A stretch of 64,000 nt of DNA, from contig JAHCHE010000007.1 of NCBI GenBank assembly GCA_026129905.1, positions 1 through 64,000 on the forward strand, in the 5' to 3' direction. This DNA comes from Bryobacteraceae bacterium (GTDB lineage: Bacteria > Acidobacteriota > Terriglobia > Bryobacterales > Bryobacteraceae). The notes under the pieces are model-generated. The model was not told where the DNA came from and searched no databases. It worked only from the letters and a program-made list of their open reading frames with translations. Positions 52,091 through 60,141 of this stretch are shown here, in pieces (the first letter of the stretch is position 1; every line of letters begins with the position of its first letter). The translations under genes were made by a program, and so were the position numbers.

Positions 52091-53517
52091 CGGCCCGTGC
52101 CTCCCACCGTCACCCGGTCCAGCTTGATCGTGGGTATGCCCACGCCCACGGGAACGCTCTGTCCTTCCTTGCCGCAGATGCCCACGCCCTCGTCCAGACG
52201 GAGATCGGACCCCACCATGCTGACGTACTTCAGCGTCTCCGGTCCGTTGCCGATCAGCGACGCTCCGCGCACCGGCCGCGTCAGCTTCCCGTCCTCGATG
52301 AGGTAGCTTTCCGTCGCCGAGAACACGAAATTCCCGCTGGTGATGTCCACCTGTCCTCCGCCGAACATCGAGCAGTAGAGCCCTTTCGACACCGAACCGA
52401 TGATCTCTTCCGGATCGCTTTCCCCGGCCAGCATGAACGTGTTTGTCATGCGCGGCATCGGGAAATGTTGATAGCTTTCCCTCCGCCCGCTGCCCGTCGG
52501 CGCCGCTCCGGTGAGACGGCTGGAGAGCCTGTCCTGCATGTACCCGCGCAGAATCCCGTTCTCGATCAGTACGTTCCGCTGCGTAGGGAAGCCCTCGTCG
52601 TCCACGTTCAACGAACCGCGCCGGTTCCGGAGCGTTCCGTCGTCCACCACCGTCACCAGCGGGCTCGCCACGCGCTCCCCAACCCGGTCGCTGAACGCCG
52701 AGACCCGCTTCCGGTTGAAGTCCGCCTCCAGCCCGTGCCCCACCGCTTCGTGCAGCAGGATTCCGGGCCAACCGGGTCCCAGCACCACCGTCATCTCTCC
52801 CGCCGGAGCGGGCTCGGCGCTGAGTTGCACGATGGCTTGGCGCGCGGCCTCGGCGGCGAAGTATTCCGGCGTCTTCTCGCCCTGGAAAAACTCGATCCCG
52901 CTGCGCCCCCCGCCGCCCGAATAGCCCCGCTGCGGCGCGCCGCCGTCCTCGCGCGCCAGCGCGAATACGTTCAGCCGGACCATCGGCTGGGCGTCGAAAT
53001 TGAGCGCGCCGTCGCTGGTGGCGACCAGGATGTGCCGCACGCTGTCGGCGTAGGCGGACTGCACCTGAAAAATCCTGCGATCGAACGCCCGGGCTGCCGC
53101 ATCGGCCCGCTTCACCAGCTCGATGCGCTCCGCCAGGCCGGCGCCGTCGCCGTCAACCACCGGATAGAGGTCGCGCCGGACCTCCTCGCGCAGCCCCGTC
53201 TTGAGTACGCGGGAAGGACCCGCGGCGATGCATGCCGCCGTACGCGCCGCCTTGCGGATCTTCTCCGGCGCCAGGTCGTCGCAGTAGGCGTAACCGGTTC
53301 GCTCCCCGCTGATGACGCGCACCCCCACGCCCAGCGAGACGCCCTGCGTTGCGCTCTTCACGATCGCTTCGTCGATCCCGACCATGCTGGTGGCGAGATA
53401 CTCGAAGTACAGGTCCGCGTAATCGCCCCCCGAACCCAGCGCCTCGGAAAGATACGCCTCCAGGTCGCGCTCGGTTATTCCGAACTTTCGCGCGAAGAAG
53501 GAGCCGTGAAAACCCAT
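52087..53517 (-). CDS. tldD: TldD-type metalloprotease subunit
   Basis: 476 residues. The catalytic zinc motif HEAVGHGLEADF is at 256-267 (HExxxH). Other family blocks are VLGPGWPGILLHEAVGH, VDDGTLRNRRGSLNVDDEG, VLIENGILRGYMQDRLSSR, MPRMTNTFMLAGESDPEE and YCSMFGGGQVDITSGNFVF. Its stop overlaps the pmbA start by 4 bases, so the two subunits are made together. Such pairs mature modified peptides (microcin, pyrroloquinoline-type or antitoxin CcdA turnover), but no precursor peptide gene was spotted in the window. A GGGCGGC/GCCGCCC hairpin lies upstream at 53542-53563. Confidence 0.93.
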   Translation of the reverse strand: MGFHGSFFARKFGITERDLEAYLSEALGSGGDYADLYFEYLATSMVGIDEAIVKSATQGVSLGVGVRVISGERTGYAYCDDLAPEKIRKAARTAACIAAGPSRVLKTGLREEVRRDLYPVVDGDGAGLAERIELVKRADAAARAFDRRIFQVQSAYADSVRHILVATSDGALNFDAQPMVRLNVFALAREDGGAPQRGYSGGGGRSGIEFFQGEKTPEYFAAEAARQAIVQLSAEPAPAGEMTVVLGPGWPGILLHEAVGHGLEADFNRKRVSAFSDRVGERVASPLVTVVDDGTLRNRRGSLNVDDEGFPTQRNVLIENGILRGYMQDRLSSRLTGAAPTGSGRRESYQHFPMPRMTNTFMLAGESDPEEIIGSVSKGLYCSMFGGGQVDITSGNFVFSATESYLIEDGKLTRPVRGASLIGNGPETLKYVSMVGSDLRLDEGVGICGKEGQSVPVGVGIPTIKLDRVTVGGTGR

Positions 53518-53784
53518 AATTTAGCGTAACATGCAGGCGCTGGGCGGCCCTTGGGCGCCGCCCGCGGAGACGAGCGAACGTCAATCGGGCCAAGCGAATT
53601 CTGAAGCGGGCCGGCCGGGGAAAACCTCCAGTTCCAGGCGACGAACTCTGATCGATCCCCCGCGCCGTGACGCGGGAATGCGCGGCGCTGCCGCGTCCGG
53701 ATCCAACCCGGCTTACCCTTCGCCCGGCGGCGTCCTCCGCATCGCGCGCCGCGCCCGCCACCGCCGGCCGGGTGATAAAATCAA
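53518..53784. other. Divergent intergenic region with a strong hairpin
   Basis: Between tldD (minus) and pcrA (plus). A 7-base perfect stem, GGGCGGC at 53542-53548 with GCCGCCC at 53557-53563, lies in the tldD leader. No U-tract follows on either side. TAAAAT at 53776-53781, next to the helicase ATG, may be its -10. No gene is recognised. Confidence 0.4.
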
Positions 53785-56121
53785 ATGATTCCTCGCCTTC
53801 TCCGAATGGATTTCCTAGAGGGACTCAATCCGCCGCAACGCCAGGCCGTCGCGCACGCCGAGGGTCCGCTGCTGATCCTTGCCGGCGCCGGCAGCGGCAA
53901 GACCCGCGTCATCACGCATCGCATCTGCCACCTGATGCACGCCCACGCGGTGCCGGGCTACGCGATTCTGGCCGTCACCTTCACCAATAAGGCCGCCGGC
54001 GAAATGCGCGACCGGGTGGGGGCGATGCTCGCCCGCGCGGGCCTCTACGATACGCCGCTGCTGTCCACCTTCCACTCCTTTTGCGTCCGCCTGCTGCGGC
54101 GCGACGGCGCTTCGCTGGCGGACCTGCGCCCCGGATTCACGCCGCGTTTTCTCATCTATGACGAGGACGACCAGACCGCGGTCATGAAGGCCGTCTACCG
54201 GGACGCCGGGCTCAACGACGACTTCATGCCCTGCCGCGCCGCCCTCTCCGCCATCAGCCGCGCCAAGAACCGCGGCGAGACGCCCGAGGATTTCTACAAG
54301 CAGACCGGCGACCCGAACAGCGCCAGGCTCGGCCATGTTTTCGAGCGCTATGAAGGCGCCCTGCGTCAGGCCAACGCCGTCGATTTCGACGACCTCCTCC
54401 TGCTCGCCGTGCGCCTGCTCCGCCACGATAGCCGCGTGCGGGAACTGTACGCCCATCGTCTCCACCACCTGCTGGTCGACGAATATCAGGACACCAACCG
54501 CAGCCAGTACGACCTGATGCGCCTGCTGGCCGGCGTCCACCGGAACGTCTGCGCGGTCGGCGACGAGGACCAGTCGATTTACAGTTGGCGCGGCGCCGAT
54601 ATCAAGAACATCCTCGATTTCGAGCGCGATTATCCGGACGCCGCCACCATTCGCCTGGAACAGAACTACCGCTCGACGAAAACCATTCTCAAGGCGGCCG
54701 GGGCGGTCGTCGCCAATAACCTCCGCCGCAAAGGCAAAACCCTTTGGACCAATGCCGCCCAGGGCGAAAAAGTCGGCCTTTATCAGGCGCATGACGCCGA
54801 AAATGAAGCGCTTTTCATCGCCGACACGATCGAGCGTCTCCTCCAGCGGGATGCTTCCGACCGTATCGCCATTCTTTACCGGACGAACTGGCAGTCCCGG
54901 CAAATTGAGGAAGCGCTGCGGCGTTATTCAAGGAAATACATCGTCGTCGGCGGGCTGAGTTTCTATCAGCGCGCCGAAATCAAGGATATTCTCGCCTATC
55001 TCAAGCTGCTGCTGAACCCTCACGACCCCGTCAGCTTCCATCGCGTCGTCAACAAGCCTGCCCGCGGCCTCGGCCGCACCACCGTCGAGCAGATCGAGGC
55101 GCACGCCCGTGAACAGGGCCTCAGCCTCTGGGCCGCCGCCGGCTCGCTGCTCGAGCAAAGACTCCTTTCCGGCCGCGCCGCCGCCGCCCTCTCCGGCTTC
55201 CGCTCCTTGATCGAGCGGCTGTCGGCCGCGAAGGAGCCTGTCGACGAGCTTCTGCGGCGCGCGATCGACGAGTCGGGATACCGCCAGATGCTGGCGGCGT
55301 CCGCCGATTCGCAGGACGCCTCGCGGCTGGAGAACCTGGAAGAATTGGTCAACGCGGCCTCCGACGCGGCCGAGCGGGGAGAGGGACCGGCGGAGTTCCT
55401 CGATCACGCCGCCCTGGTCGCCGACGCCGACGCGTTGGATGAAAAAGCCCAGGTATCGCTGCTGACTCTGCACAACGCCAAGGGGCTGGAATGGCCCATC
55501 GTCTTCATGGCGGGCCTCGAGGACGGGCTGTTTCCGCATTCGCGCTCGCGCGACTCCGAAGAAGCGCTCGAGGAAGAACGCCGCCTCTGCTACGTCGGCA
55601 TGACGCGCGCCCAGAAGGTCCTCGTGCTCTCGTGGGCCCGCTCGCGGCGGCGCTTCGGCGGCGGCCCGTACGAGGAACAGATGCCGTCTCGGTTCCTCAA
55701 GGAAGTCCCAAGGGAGCACCTTCAAATCGTGGGCCGGCGGGAAACCGCGCCCGAAGTGGAACTCGTCGTCGAGCGCCACGAGGTCCGCGAATCCGTCCGC
55801 CGCAATACGTACACCGGAAAGACTTATAATTCATTGGAGAATATCTCGCAGTTTTTCCAGGAGCGCGGGCTTCCGGTTCCGCCCTCCAAACCGATGCCCC
55901 CGTTGCGGCCGCCGCCTAAGGCCGCCGCCCCGCAGCCGCAGCCGAAACGGCTCAAGGGCAAGTATCGTCCCGGCGCCACCGTCGAGCACCCGCGGTATGG
56001 CAAGGGACTGGTGTTGCGGCGCGAAGGCGAAGGCGACGACGAGAAGCTGACCATCAGCTTTCCGGGCTACGGCTTGAAGAAACTGGTAGCGAAGTTCGCA
56101 GGATTGAAATTAGAGGAATGA
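53785..56121 (+). CDS. pcrA: UvrD/PcrA superfamily 1 DNA helicase
   Basis: 778 residues from ATG 53785. The ATG at 53806 (MDFLEGLNPPQRQAVAH) is an equally good start. It has Walker A ILAGAGSGKTRVITHRI at 31-47, motif Ia VTFTNKAAGEMRDRV, motif II LLVDEYQDTNRSQY, motif III VGDEDQSIYSWRGAD, motif IV LEQNYRSTKTI, motif V SLLTLHNAKGLEWP and motif VI CYVGMTRAQKVL. The C-terminal 110 residues carry the Tudor-like module of PcrA, with the GATVEHPRYGKGLVLRREGE and FPGYGLKKLVAKFAGLK strands. It unwinds DNA 3'-5' in repair and replication restart. The stop overlaps the following small gene by 4 bases. Confidence 0.95.
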   Translation: MIPRLLRMDFLEGLNPPQRQAVAHAEGPLLILAGAGSGKTRVITHRICHLMHAHAVPGYAILAVTFTNKAAGEMRDRVGAMLARAGLYDTPLLSTFHSFCVRLLRRDGASLADLRPGFTPRFLIYDEDDQTAVMKAVYRDAGLNDDFMPCRAALSAISRAKNRGETPEDFYKQTGDPNSARLGHVFERYEGALRQANAVDFDDLLLLAVRLLRHDSRVRELYAHRLHHLLVDEYQDTNRSQYDLMRLLAGVHRNVCAVGDEDQSIYSWRGADIKNILDFERDYPDAATIRLEQNYRSTKTILKAAGAVVANNLRRKGKTLWTNAAQGEKVGLYQAHDAENEALFIADTIERLLQRDASDRIAILYRTNWQSRQIEEALRRYSRKYIVVGGLSFYQRAEIKDILAYLKLLLNPHDPVSFHRVVNKPARGLGRTTVEQIEAHAREQGLSLWAAAGSLLEQRLLSGRAAAALSGFRSLIERLSAAKEPVDELLRRAIDESGYRQMLAASADSQDASRLENLEELVNAASDAAERGEGPAEFLDHAALVADADALDEKAQVSLLTLHNAKGLEWPIVFMAGLEDGLFPHSRSRDSEEALEEERRLCYVGMTRAQKVLVLSWARSRRRFGGGPYEEQMPSRFLKEVPREHLQIVGRRETAPEVELVVERHEVRESVRRNTYTGKTYNSLENISQFFQERGLPVPPSKPMPPLRPPPKAAAPQPQPKRLKGKYRPGATVEHPRYGKGLVLRREGEGDDEKLTISFPGYGLKKLVAKFAGLKLEE

Positions 56122-56276
56122 ACACCAAGCACGTCGAAAATCCAGAAGAACGCAAGAAGTTGAAGCGCGAGGCCCGCAAGAAGGCGCCGCCGAAGGCCAA
56201 GCGGGCTGCCGGCGTCGCTCGCGGCTCGACCAAACGCAAGGTCCAGAAGATGGTCAAGGGCCAGCGCAAGCGCTGA
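56118..56276 (+). CDS. Small basic protein, 52 residues
   Basis: An ATG overlapping the helicase stop (ATGA at 56118-56121) opens a 52-codon frame ending in TGA at 56274-56276. The preceding GAGG at 56113-56116, inside the helicase end, can serve as ribosome site. The product is lysine/arginine-rich: MNTKHVENPEERKKLKREAR at the start, then KKAPPKAKRAAGV and STKRKVQKMVKGQRKR at the end. It has no hydrophobic segment. The close coupling to pcrA and to the permease 15 bases on suggests a real gene, perhaps a nucleic-acid-binding helper of the helicase. This is inference from composition and order, and no family is recognised. Confidence 0.6.
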   Translation: MNTKHVENPEERKKLKREARKKAPPKAKRAAGVARGSTKRKVQKMVKGQRKR

Positions 56277-56290
56277 CGGGAAGCCCGGTC

Positions 56291-57784
56291 GTGGCCGGCG
56301 GACTGTTCCGCACGAAAAGCATCGAGGCTCTGGTTTCCGCTTCCGATCAGGAAGGAAGGCGGCTGCGCCGGAGCCTCGGCCCCTGGAGCCTCACCGCCCT
56401 CGGACTCGGCGCGGTCATCGGCTCCGGCATTTTCGTCCTTACGGGAACGGCTGCGGCCGGCGAAACGCTCAGCTTCCATTCCGTACTCCACGCGCCGGTT
56501 CTCGACCTGCTTGTCTACGGTCCGGGCGCCATCTCCACCATCGGCCGGCCGGGCGCCGGTCCCGCCATCGCGCTTTCGTTCGTGCTGGTGGGGTTCGCCT
56601 GCGCGTTCGCCGCCTTGTGCTTCGCGGAACTGGCCTCGATGATTCCGGTCGCGGGGAGCACGTACACCTACGCCTACGCGACGCTGGGAGAAATCGTCGC
56701 CTGGATCATCGGCTGGGACCTCATCCTGGAGTACGCCGTCTCGAACATGGCGGTGGCCGTCGGCTTTTCCGCCTACCTCAACGACGTTCTCGATAACGTG
56801 TTCGGCTTTCGCATTCCGCGGGAGCTGTCCGAGCCGATGATCGCCGGCGGGCAGTTCACCGGCGCCTGGTTCAATCTCCCCACGCTGATCGTCCTGCTGA
56901 TTTTGACCTGGCTGCTGGTGCGCGGCATTCGAGAAAGCTCGGGCGCCAACAACGTCATGGTCATGGTGAAGCTGGGGGCGATTCTCCTGTTCGTTTTCGC
57001 CGCGTCGCGCGCCGTTGACACGGCCAACTGGCGGCCGTTCATGCCCAACGGCATTCAGGGCGTGCTCACCGGCGGGGCGATCGTCTTCTTCACCTACATC
57101 GGCTTCGATTCCGTCTCCACCGCCGCGGAGGAGACCCGCCGCCCTCAGCGCGACCTGCCGATCGGCATTATCGCCACCCTCGCCATCTGCACGGTGCTCT
57201 ACACGTCGGTGGCGCTGACGCTGACGGGCATCGCGAACTGGACGACGCTGGCCAACGCCGCGCCGGTTGCCAACGCGCTGAAGGCTTTGGGATACGATAC
57301 GGTCCGGCAGTGGGTGAGCATCGGCGCCGTCGTCGGAATGGTGTCTTCACTGCTGGTCTACCAGTACGGACAGGCGCGGGTCTGGTTCGCCATGTCGCGC
57401 GACCGCCTGCTGCCGGCGGTCTTCTCCCGAGTCCACCCGGTGCATCGCACGCCGCACGTCAGCACGTGGGTGGCGGGCCTCGCGGTCGGCATTCCCGCCG
57501 GGATTTGGGACATCGGGACGTTCGCCGACCTTTCGAACATCGGGACGCTGTTCGCCTTCATCATCGTCTCCACCGGCGTCATCGTGCTGCGCAAGCGCCG
57601 GCCGGATCTGCCGCGCGGCTTCCGCGTGCCTCTTGTGCCGTGGCTGCCGCTGGTCTCCATAGTCTTCTGCCTTGTGCTGATGCTCAGCCTCCCGCTGCAG
57701 ACCTGGATACGCTTCATGATCTGGCTGGCTATCGGCATGGCGATTTACTTCAGCTTCAGCAGAAAACGGAGCGGACTGGCATGA
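56291..57784 (+). CDS. APC superfamily amino acid permease, cationic amino acid transporter-like
   Basis: 497 residues starting with GTG, with about 12-13 membrane helices. The helix 1 motif LTALGLGAVIGSGIFVLTGT identifies the CAT/YfnA branch of the APC superfamily. A short insertion between helices 1 and 2 (LLVYGPGAISTIGRPGAGPA) is typical of this group. Others are YTYAYATLGEIVAWIIGWDL and FFTYIGFDSVSTAAEETRRP. It imports amino acids with protons. Which ones is not decided by sequence, though a histidine- or cationic-amino-acid role would fit the nearby decarboxylase. The last codon overlaps the methyltransferase start (ATGA). Confidence 0.92.
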   Translation: MAGGLFRTKSIEALVSASDQEGRRLRRSLGPWSLTALGLGAVIGSGIFVLTGTAAAGETLSFHSVLHAPVLDLLVYGPGAISTIGRPGAGPAIALSFVLVGFACAFAALCFAELASMIPVAGSTYTYAYATLGEIVAWIIGWDLILEYAVSNMAVAVGFSAYLNDVLDNVFGFRIPRELSEPMIAGGQFTGAWFNLPTLIVLLILTWLLVRGIRESSGANNVMVMVKLGAILLFVFAASRAVDTANWRPFMPNGIQGVLTGGAIVFFTYIGFDSVSTAAEETRRPQRDLPIGIIATLAICTVLYTSVALTLTGIANWTTLANAAPVANALKALGYDTVRQWVSIGAVVGMVSSLLVYQYGQARVWFAMSRDRLLPAVFSRVHPVHRTPHVSTWVAGLAVGIPAGIWDIGTFADLSNIGTLFAFIIVSTGVIVLRKRRPDLPRGFRVPLVPWLPLVSIVFCLVLMLSLPLQTWIRFMIWLAIGMAIYFSFSRKRSGLA

Positions 57785-58413
57785 TACTCGAACTCTCTCT
57801 CGCCGCCGGACTGGCGGCCTTGTTCCAGGTTCCTCATCAGCACGAGCATCCGCCGCGATCGGCCGAAGGCTACGCCCGCATCCTCGAGGATCCCTCCCGC
57901 GACGCCTGGCAGAAGCCGCACGAGGTTGTCCAGGCGCTCGAAATTCGGCCCGAGGAGGTGGTCGCCGATATCGGCGCCGGCAGCGGCTATTTCTCGCGGC
58001 GGCTGGCGCGCCACGCCGCCAAGGTCTACGCCGTCGATATCGACCCGAAGCTGCTGGACCGCGCGGCCAAGGACGCCCCGAAAACGCTCGAAACCGTCCT
58101 CGCCGAGCCGGACGACCCCAAACTGCGGGCCGCTTCCGTGGATACCATCTTCTTCTGCAATGTGCTCCACCACATCGACAATCGCGCCGCCTATTACGAG
58201 AAGCTCGACGCCGCGCTCAAGCCCGGCGGGCGGATCGTGATGTTGGACTTCCAGAAACGCGACCTGCCGGTCGGTCCGCCGGTCTCGATGAAGCTCTCCG
58301 AGCAGGAGGTCATCGACGAGATGGCCGCCGCCGGCTTCGTCAAGGCGCGGAGCTTCGACTTTCTGGCCTACCAGTACTTCCTGGTGTTCGAGCGCCGGGC
58401 GGCTTCGAATTAG
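57781..58413 (+). CDS. Class I SAM-dependent methyltransferase, possibly exported
   Basis: 210 residues. The Rossmann core has VVADIGAGSGYFSRRLARHA (motif I), YAVDIDPKLLDRA, FFCNVLHHIDNRAAYYEKLD and LKPGGRIVMLDFQKRDLPVG. The N-terminus MILELSLAAGLAALFQVPHQ looks like a short signal or anchor, which occurs in a number of exported-looking acidobacterial methyltransferases. Its HQHEHPP segment could bind metal. The substrate is unknown. It is coupled to the permease by ATGA overlap and converges with the ACT gene, sharing 4 bases. Confidence 0.85.
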   Translation: MILELSLAAGLAALFQVPHQHEHPPRSAEGYARILEDPSRDAWQKPHEVVQALEIRPEEVVADIGAGSGYFSRRLARHAAKVYAVDIDPKLLDRAAKDAPKTLETVLAEPDDPKLRAASVDTIFFCNVLHHIDNRAAYYEKLDAALKPGGRIVMLDFQKRDLPVGPPVSMKLSEQEVIDEMAAAGFVKARSFDFLAYQYFLVFERRAASN

Positions 58414-58811
58414 CCGTTGGCGAGGTAGTCCTTCACCAGCGCCCGGGCTTCGCCGGGCCGCGTCGTCGCCAGCGCCACCAGCGCCGAGCCTTCCTGGCGC
58501 AGGATGATGCGCAGGCTGCGGATGTCGATGTTGGCGTCCTTGAACCGCCGCGCCACCTTCGCCAGCGCGCCGGGCTCGTCCCGCAGCCGGATCACGATGG
58601 CGTCCTCGGTCACCGCGTCGAAGCCGGCGTTGCGGAGGATCTGGAGCGCTTCGTCGTAGCGGTTCACCGTCAGCTCGAGGATCGCCATCCCGTGGACCTC
58701 TTCGGCATTGAGCGTTTCGATGTTGATGCCCCGCGAGGCCAGGCTCTCCGACACGTCGGCGAGCAGCCCGGCCCGGTTCCGGGTCACGATGACGATCTCT
58801 TTCATGTTCAT
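58410..58811 (-). CDS. Tandem ACT-domain protein
   Basis: 133 residues made of two ACT domains (about 4-70 and 72-130): VTRNRAGLLADVSESLASRG and IRLRDEPGALAKVARRFKDA. ACT domains bind amino acids and act as allosteric modules, and stand-alone tandem ACT proteins form regulatory partners. The start overlaps the stop of the decarboxylase gene (ATGA), so the two products are made in step. The natural reading is that this protein senses an amino acid, probably histidine or a related one, and controls the decarboxylase. This is inferred from gene order. No DNA-binding domain is present. Confidence 0.85.
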   Translation of the reverse strand: MNMKEIVIVTRNRAGLLADVSESLASRGINIETLNAEEVHGMAILELTVNRYDEALQILRNAGFDAVTEDAIVIRLRDEPGALAKVARRFKDANIDIRSLRIILRQEGSALVALATTRPGEARALVKDYLANG

Positions 58812-59989
58812 GCCTTCACCTCTTCGCGCGCCGCCTCAATGTCGCTCACCAGTTCGTCGATCTGCTCCTTCGAGATGGTTTGCATGGTGATGATGTGGGC
58901 GCGATCCCGCTGAACGGCGATCTGCCATTTCTGCAATACGGACGGCGCCGGCCGCTCGAAAACGACGGTGATCGCGAACGGGTTCCGCCACGCCTCCATG
59001 CCGATCTCGCGGAGCCGCCTGACCGCGTACTTGGCCTTCTCGACGCACGCGGCCACTTCCCGCCGGAAGCCGTCCGCCCCGCGGCTGCGGATTGCGTACC
59101 ACAGCACCAGCGGGCTGATGCCGTTGCGCGAACCCGTCAGCGTCGTGTCCAGCGTGCCGACGTACTCGATCGACCGCGCGATGCGGTCCACATACCGCTT
59201 CTTCGCCAGCACCACGCCGCAGGGAATCGGCGAGCCGATGAACTTGTGCCCGCTGATCGAAATACTGTCGATGCCCGCGCGGAAATCGTACTCCGGCGCC
59301 CCGTCGAGGAACGGCAGCGTCATCCCGCACAGCGCCGCGTCGCAGTGGATGTACGATTCCGGGATGGCCAGCTCGCGCAGCATCCGCCGGATCCGCGTCA
59401 CGTCGTCCACGGCCTCGGTCATCGTTGTGCCGACGTTGGCGAAGACGATCGGCGGGACGTCACGATGGATGCGGATGGTCTCGTACAGGTCGTCGTAGTC
59501 GATTTCTCCATTCGGCTGCGCCTTAATCATGATGTGCTTCATGTTCAGGACGCGGAGATTTTTGGCCACGCTGTAGTGGGTATCCTCCGAATAATAGACC
59601 ATGCCCGAGGGGTACAGTTCGCGGGCCAGAAAGAGCCCGTAGATGTTGCCCTCGGTCCCGCCGTTGGTGACGTAGCCCCAGTACTGCTCGGCGGAAATGT
59701 GCGTCAGCTCGGCGAACCACGCCAGTACTTCCAGCTCGATTTCCCGGGTATGAACGCGATAGGTGGACGGCGCGAACGGGTCGCCCACATTGTTAATCGG
59801 GTAGTTCAGGAACCGGTGCAGGGGCGAGTAGTCGAACCGCCCGCGGCAGGGGTAGCCGACGAAGGTCTCGGCCTGCTCCTTGACGTACGCGAACATCTCG
59901 TCCAGCCGCCGTTCGTCCTCCGGCGACAGCGCGCCCAACGGCGCCGTTGTTTCGGTGGTCTTCAGCATCGGCTTGGCTTCCGATTTCAT
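58808..59989 (-). CDS. PLP-dependent histidine decarboxylase-like enzyme
   Basis: 393 residues from the ATG at 59989. The open frame continues upstream without homologous sequence. It is a group II PLP decarboxylase: the SISISGHKFIGSPIPCG block holds the cofactor lysine, FANVGTTMTEAVDDV the substrate side, and GYVTNGGTEGNIYGLFLARE with EDTHYSVAKNLR the phosphate and ring contacts. These features and the length are those of the PLP-type histidine decarboxylases of Gram-negative bacteria. Aromatic or other amino acid decarboxylation cannot be excluded. Product amine would be histamine if correct. It is coupled to the ACT gene downstream; the amino acid permease is on the opposite strand nearby. 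Confidence 0.87.
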   Translation of the reverse strand: MKSEAKPMLKTTETTAPLGALSPEDERRLDEMFAYVKEQAETFVGYPCRGRFDYSPLHRFLNYPINNVGDPFAPSTYRVHTREIELEVLAWFAELTHISAEQYWGYVTNGGTEGNIYGLFLARELYPSGMVYYSEDTHYSVAKNLRVLNMKHIMIKAQPNGEIDYDDLYETIRIHRDVPPIVFANVGTTMTEAVDDVTRIRRMLRELAIPESYIHCDAALCGMTLPFLDGAPEYDFRAGIDSISISGHKFIGSPIPCGVVLAKKRYVDRIARSIEYVGTLDTTLTGSRNGISPLVLWYAIRSRGADGFRREVAACVEKAKYAVRRLREIGMEAWRNPFAITVVFERPAPSVLQKWQIAVQRDRAHIITMQTISKEQIDELVSDIEAAREEVKA

Positions 59990-60090
59990 GGTAAGCCATC
60001 GGAGGGAAAGCGGACGCGAATATCCGAACCGCCGGCGACGCGCCGTTGGTTGGCCGAGGCAACCTGCGGGAGGATTGGCGATCACCCAGG

Positions 60091-60109
60091 CGGCGGTTGG
60101 GAACCGCCG
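60091..60109. terminator. Hairpin in the gap between two minus-strand genes
   Basis: CGGCGGTT (60091-60098), loop GGG, AACCGCCG (60102-60109): an 8-base perfect stem. It lies 33 bases beyond the stop of the 60142-62034 gene and upstream of the decarboxylase. No U-tract follows, so it may be a weak terminator or a dispersed palindrome. The flanking sequence, with two copies of the GCAGGAT word, also looks repeat-like. Confidence 0.35.
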
Positions 60110-60141
60110 CGCAGGATGAGATCCTGCCCCACGACGGAGCC

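Noticed and set aside
53542-53563. Hairpin as a transcription terminator
   Set aside because: It lies between divergent genes, upstream of both, and lacks a U-tract on either strand.
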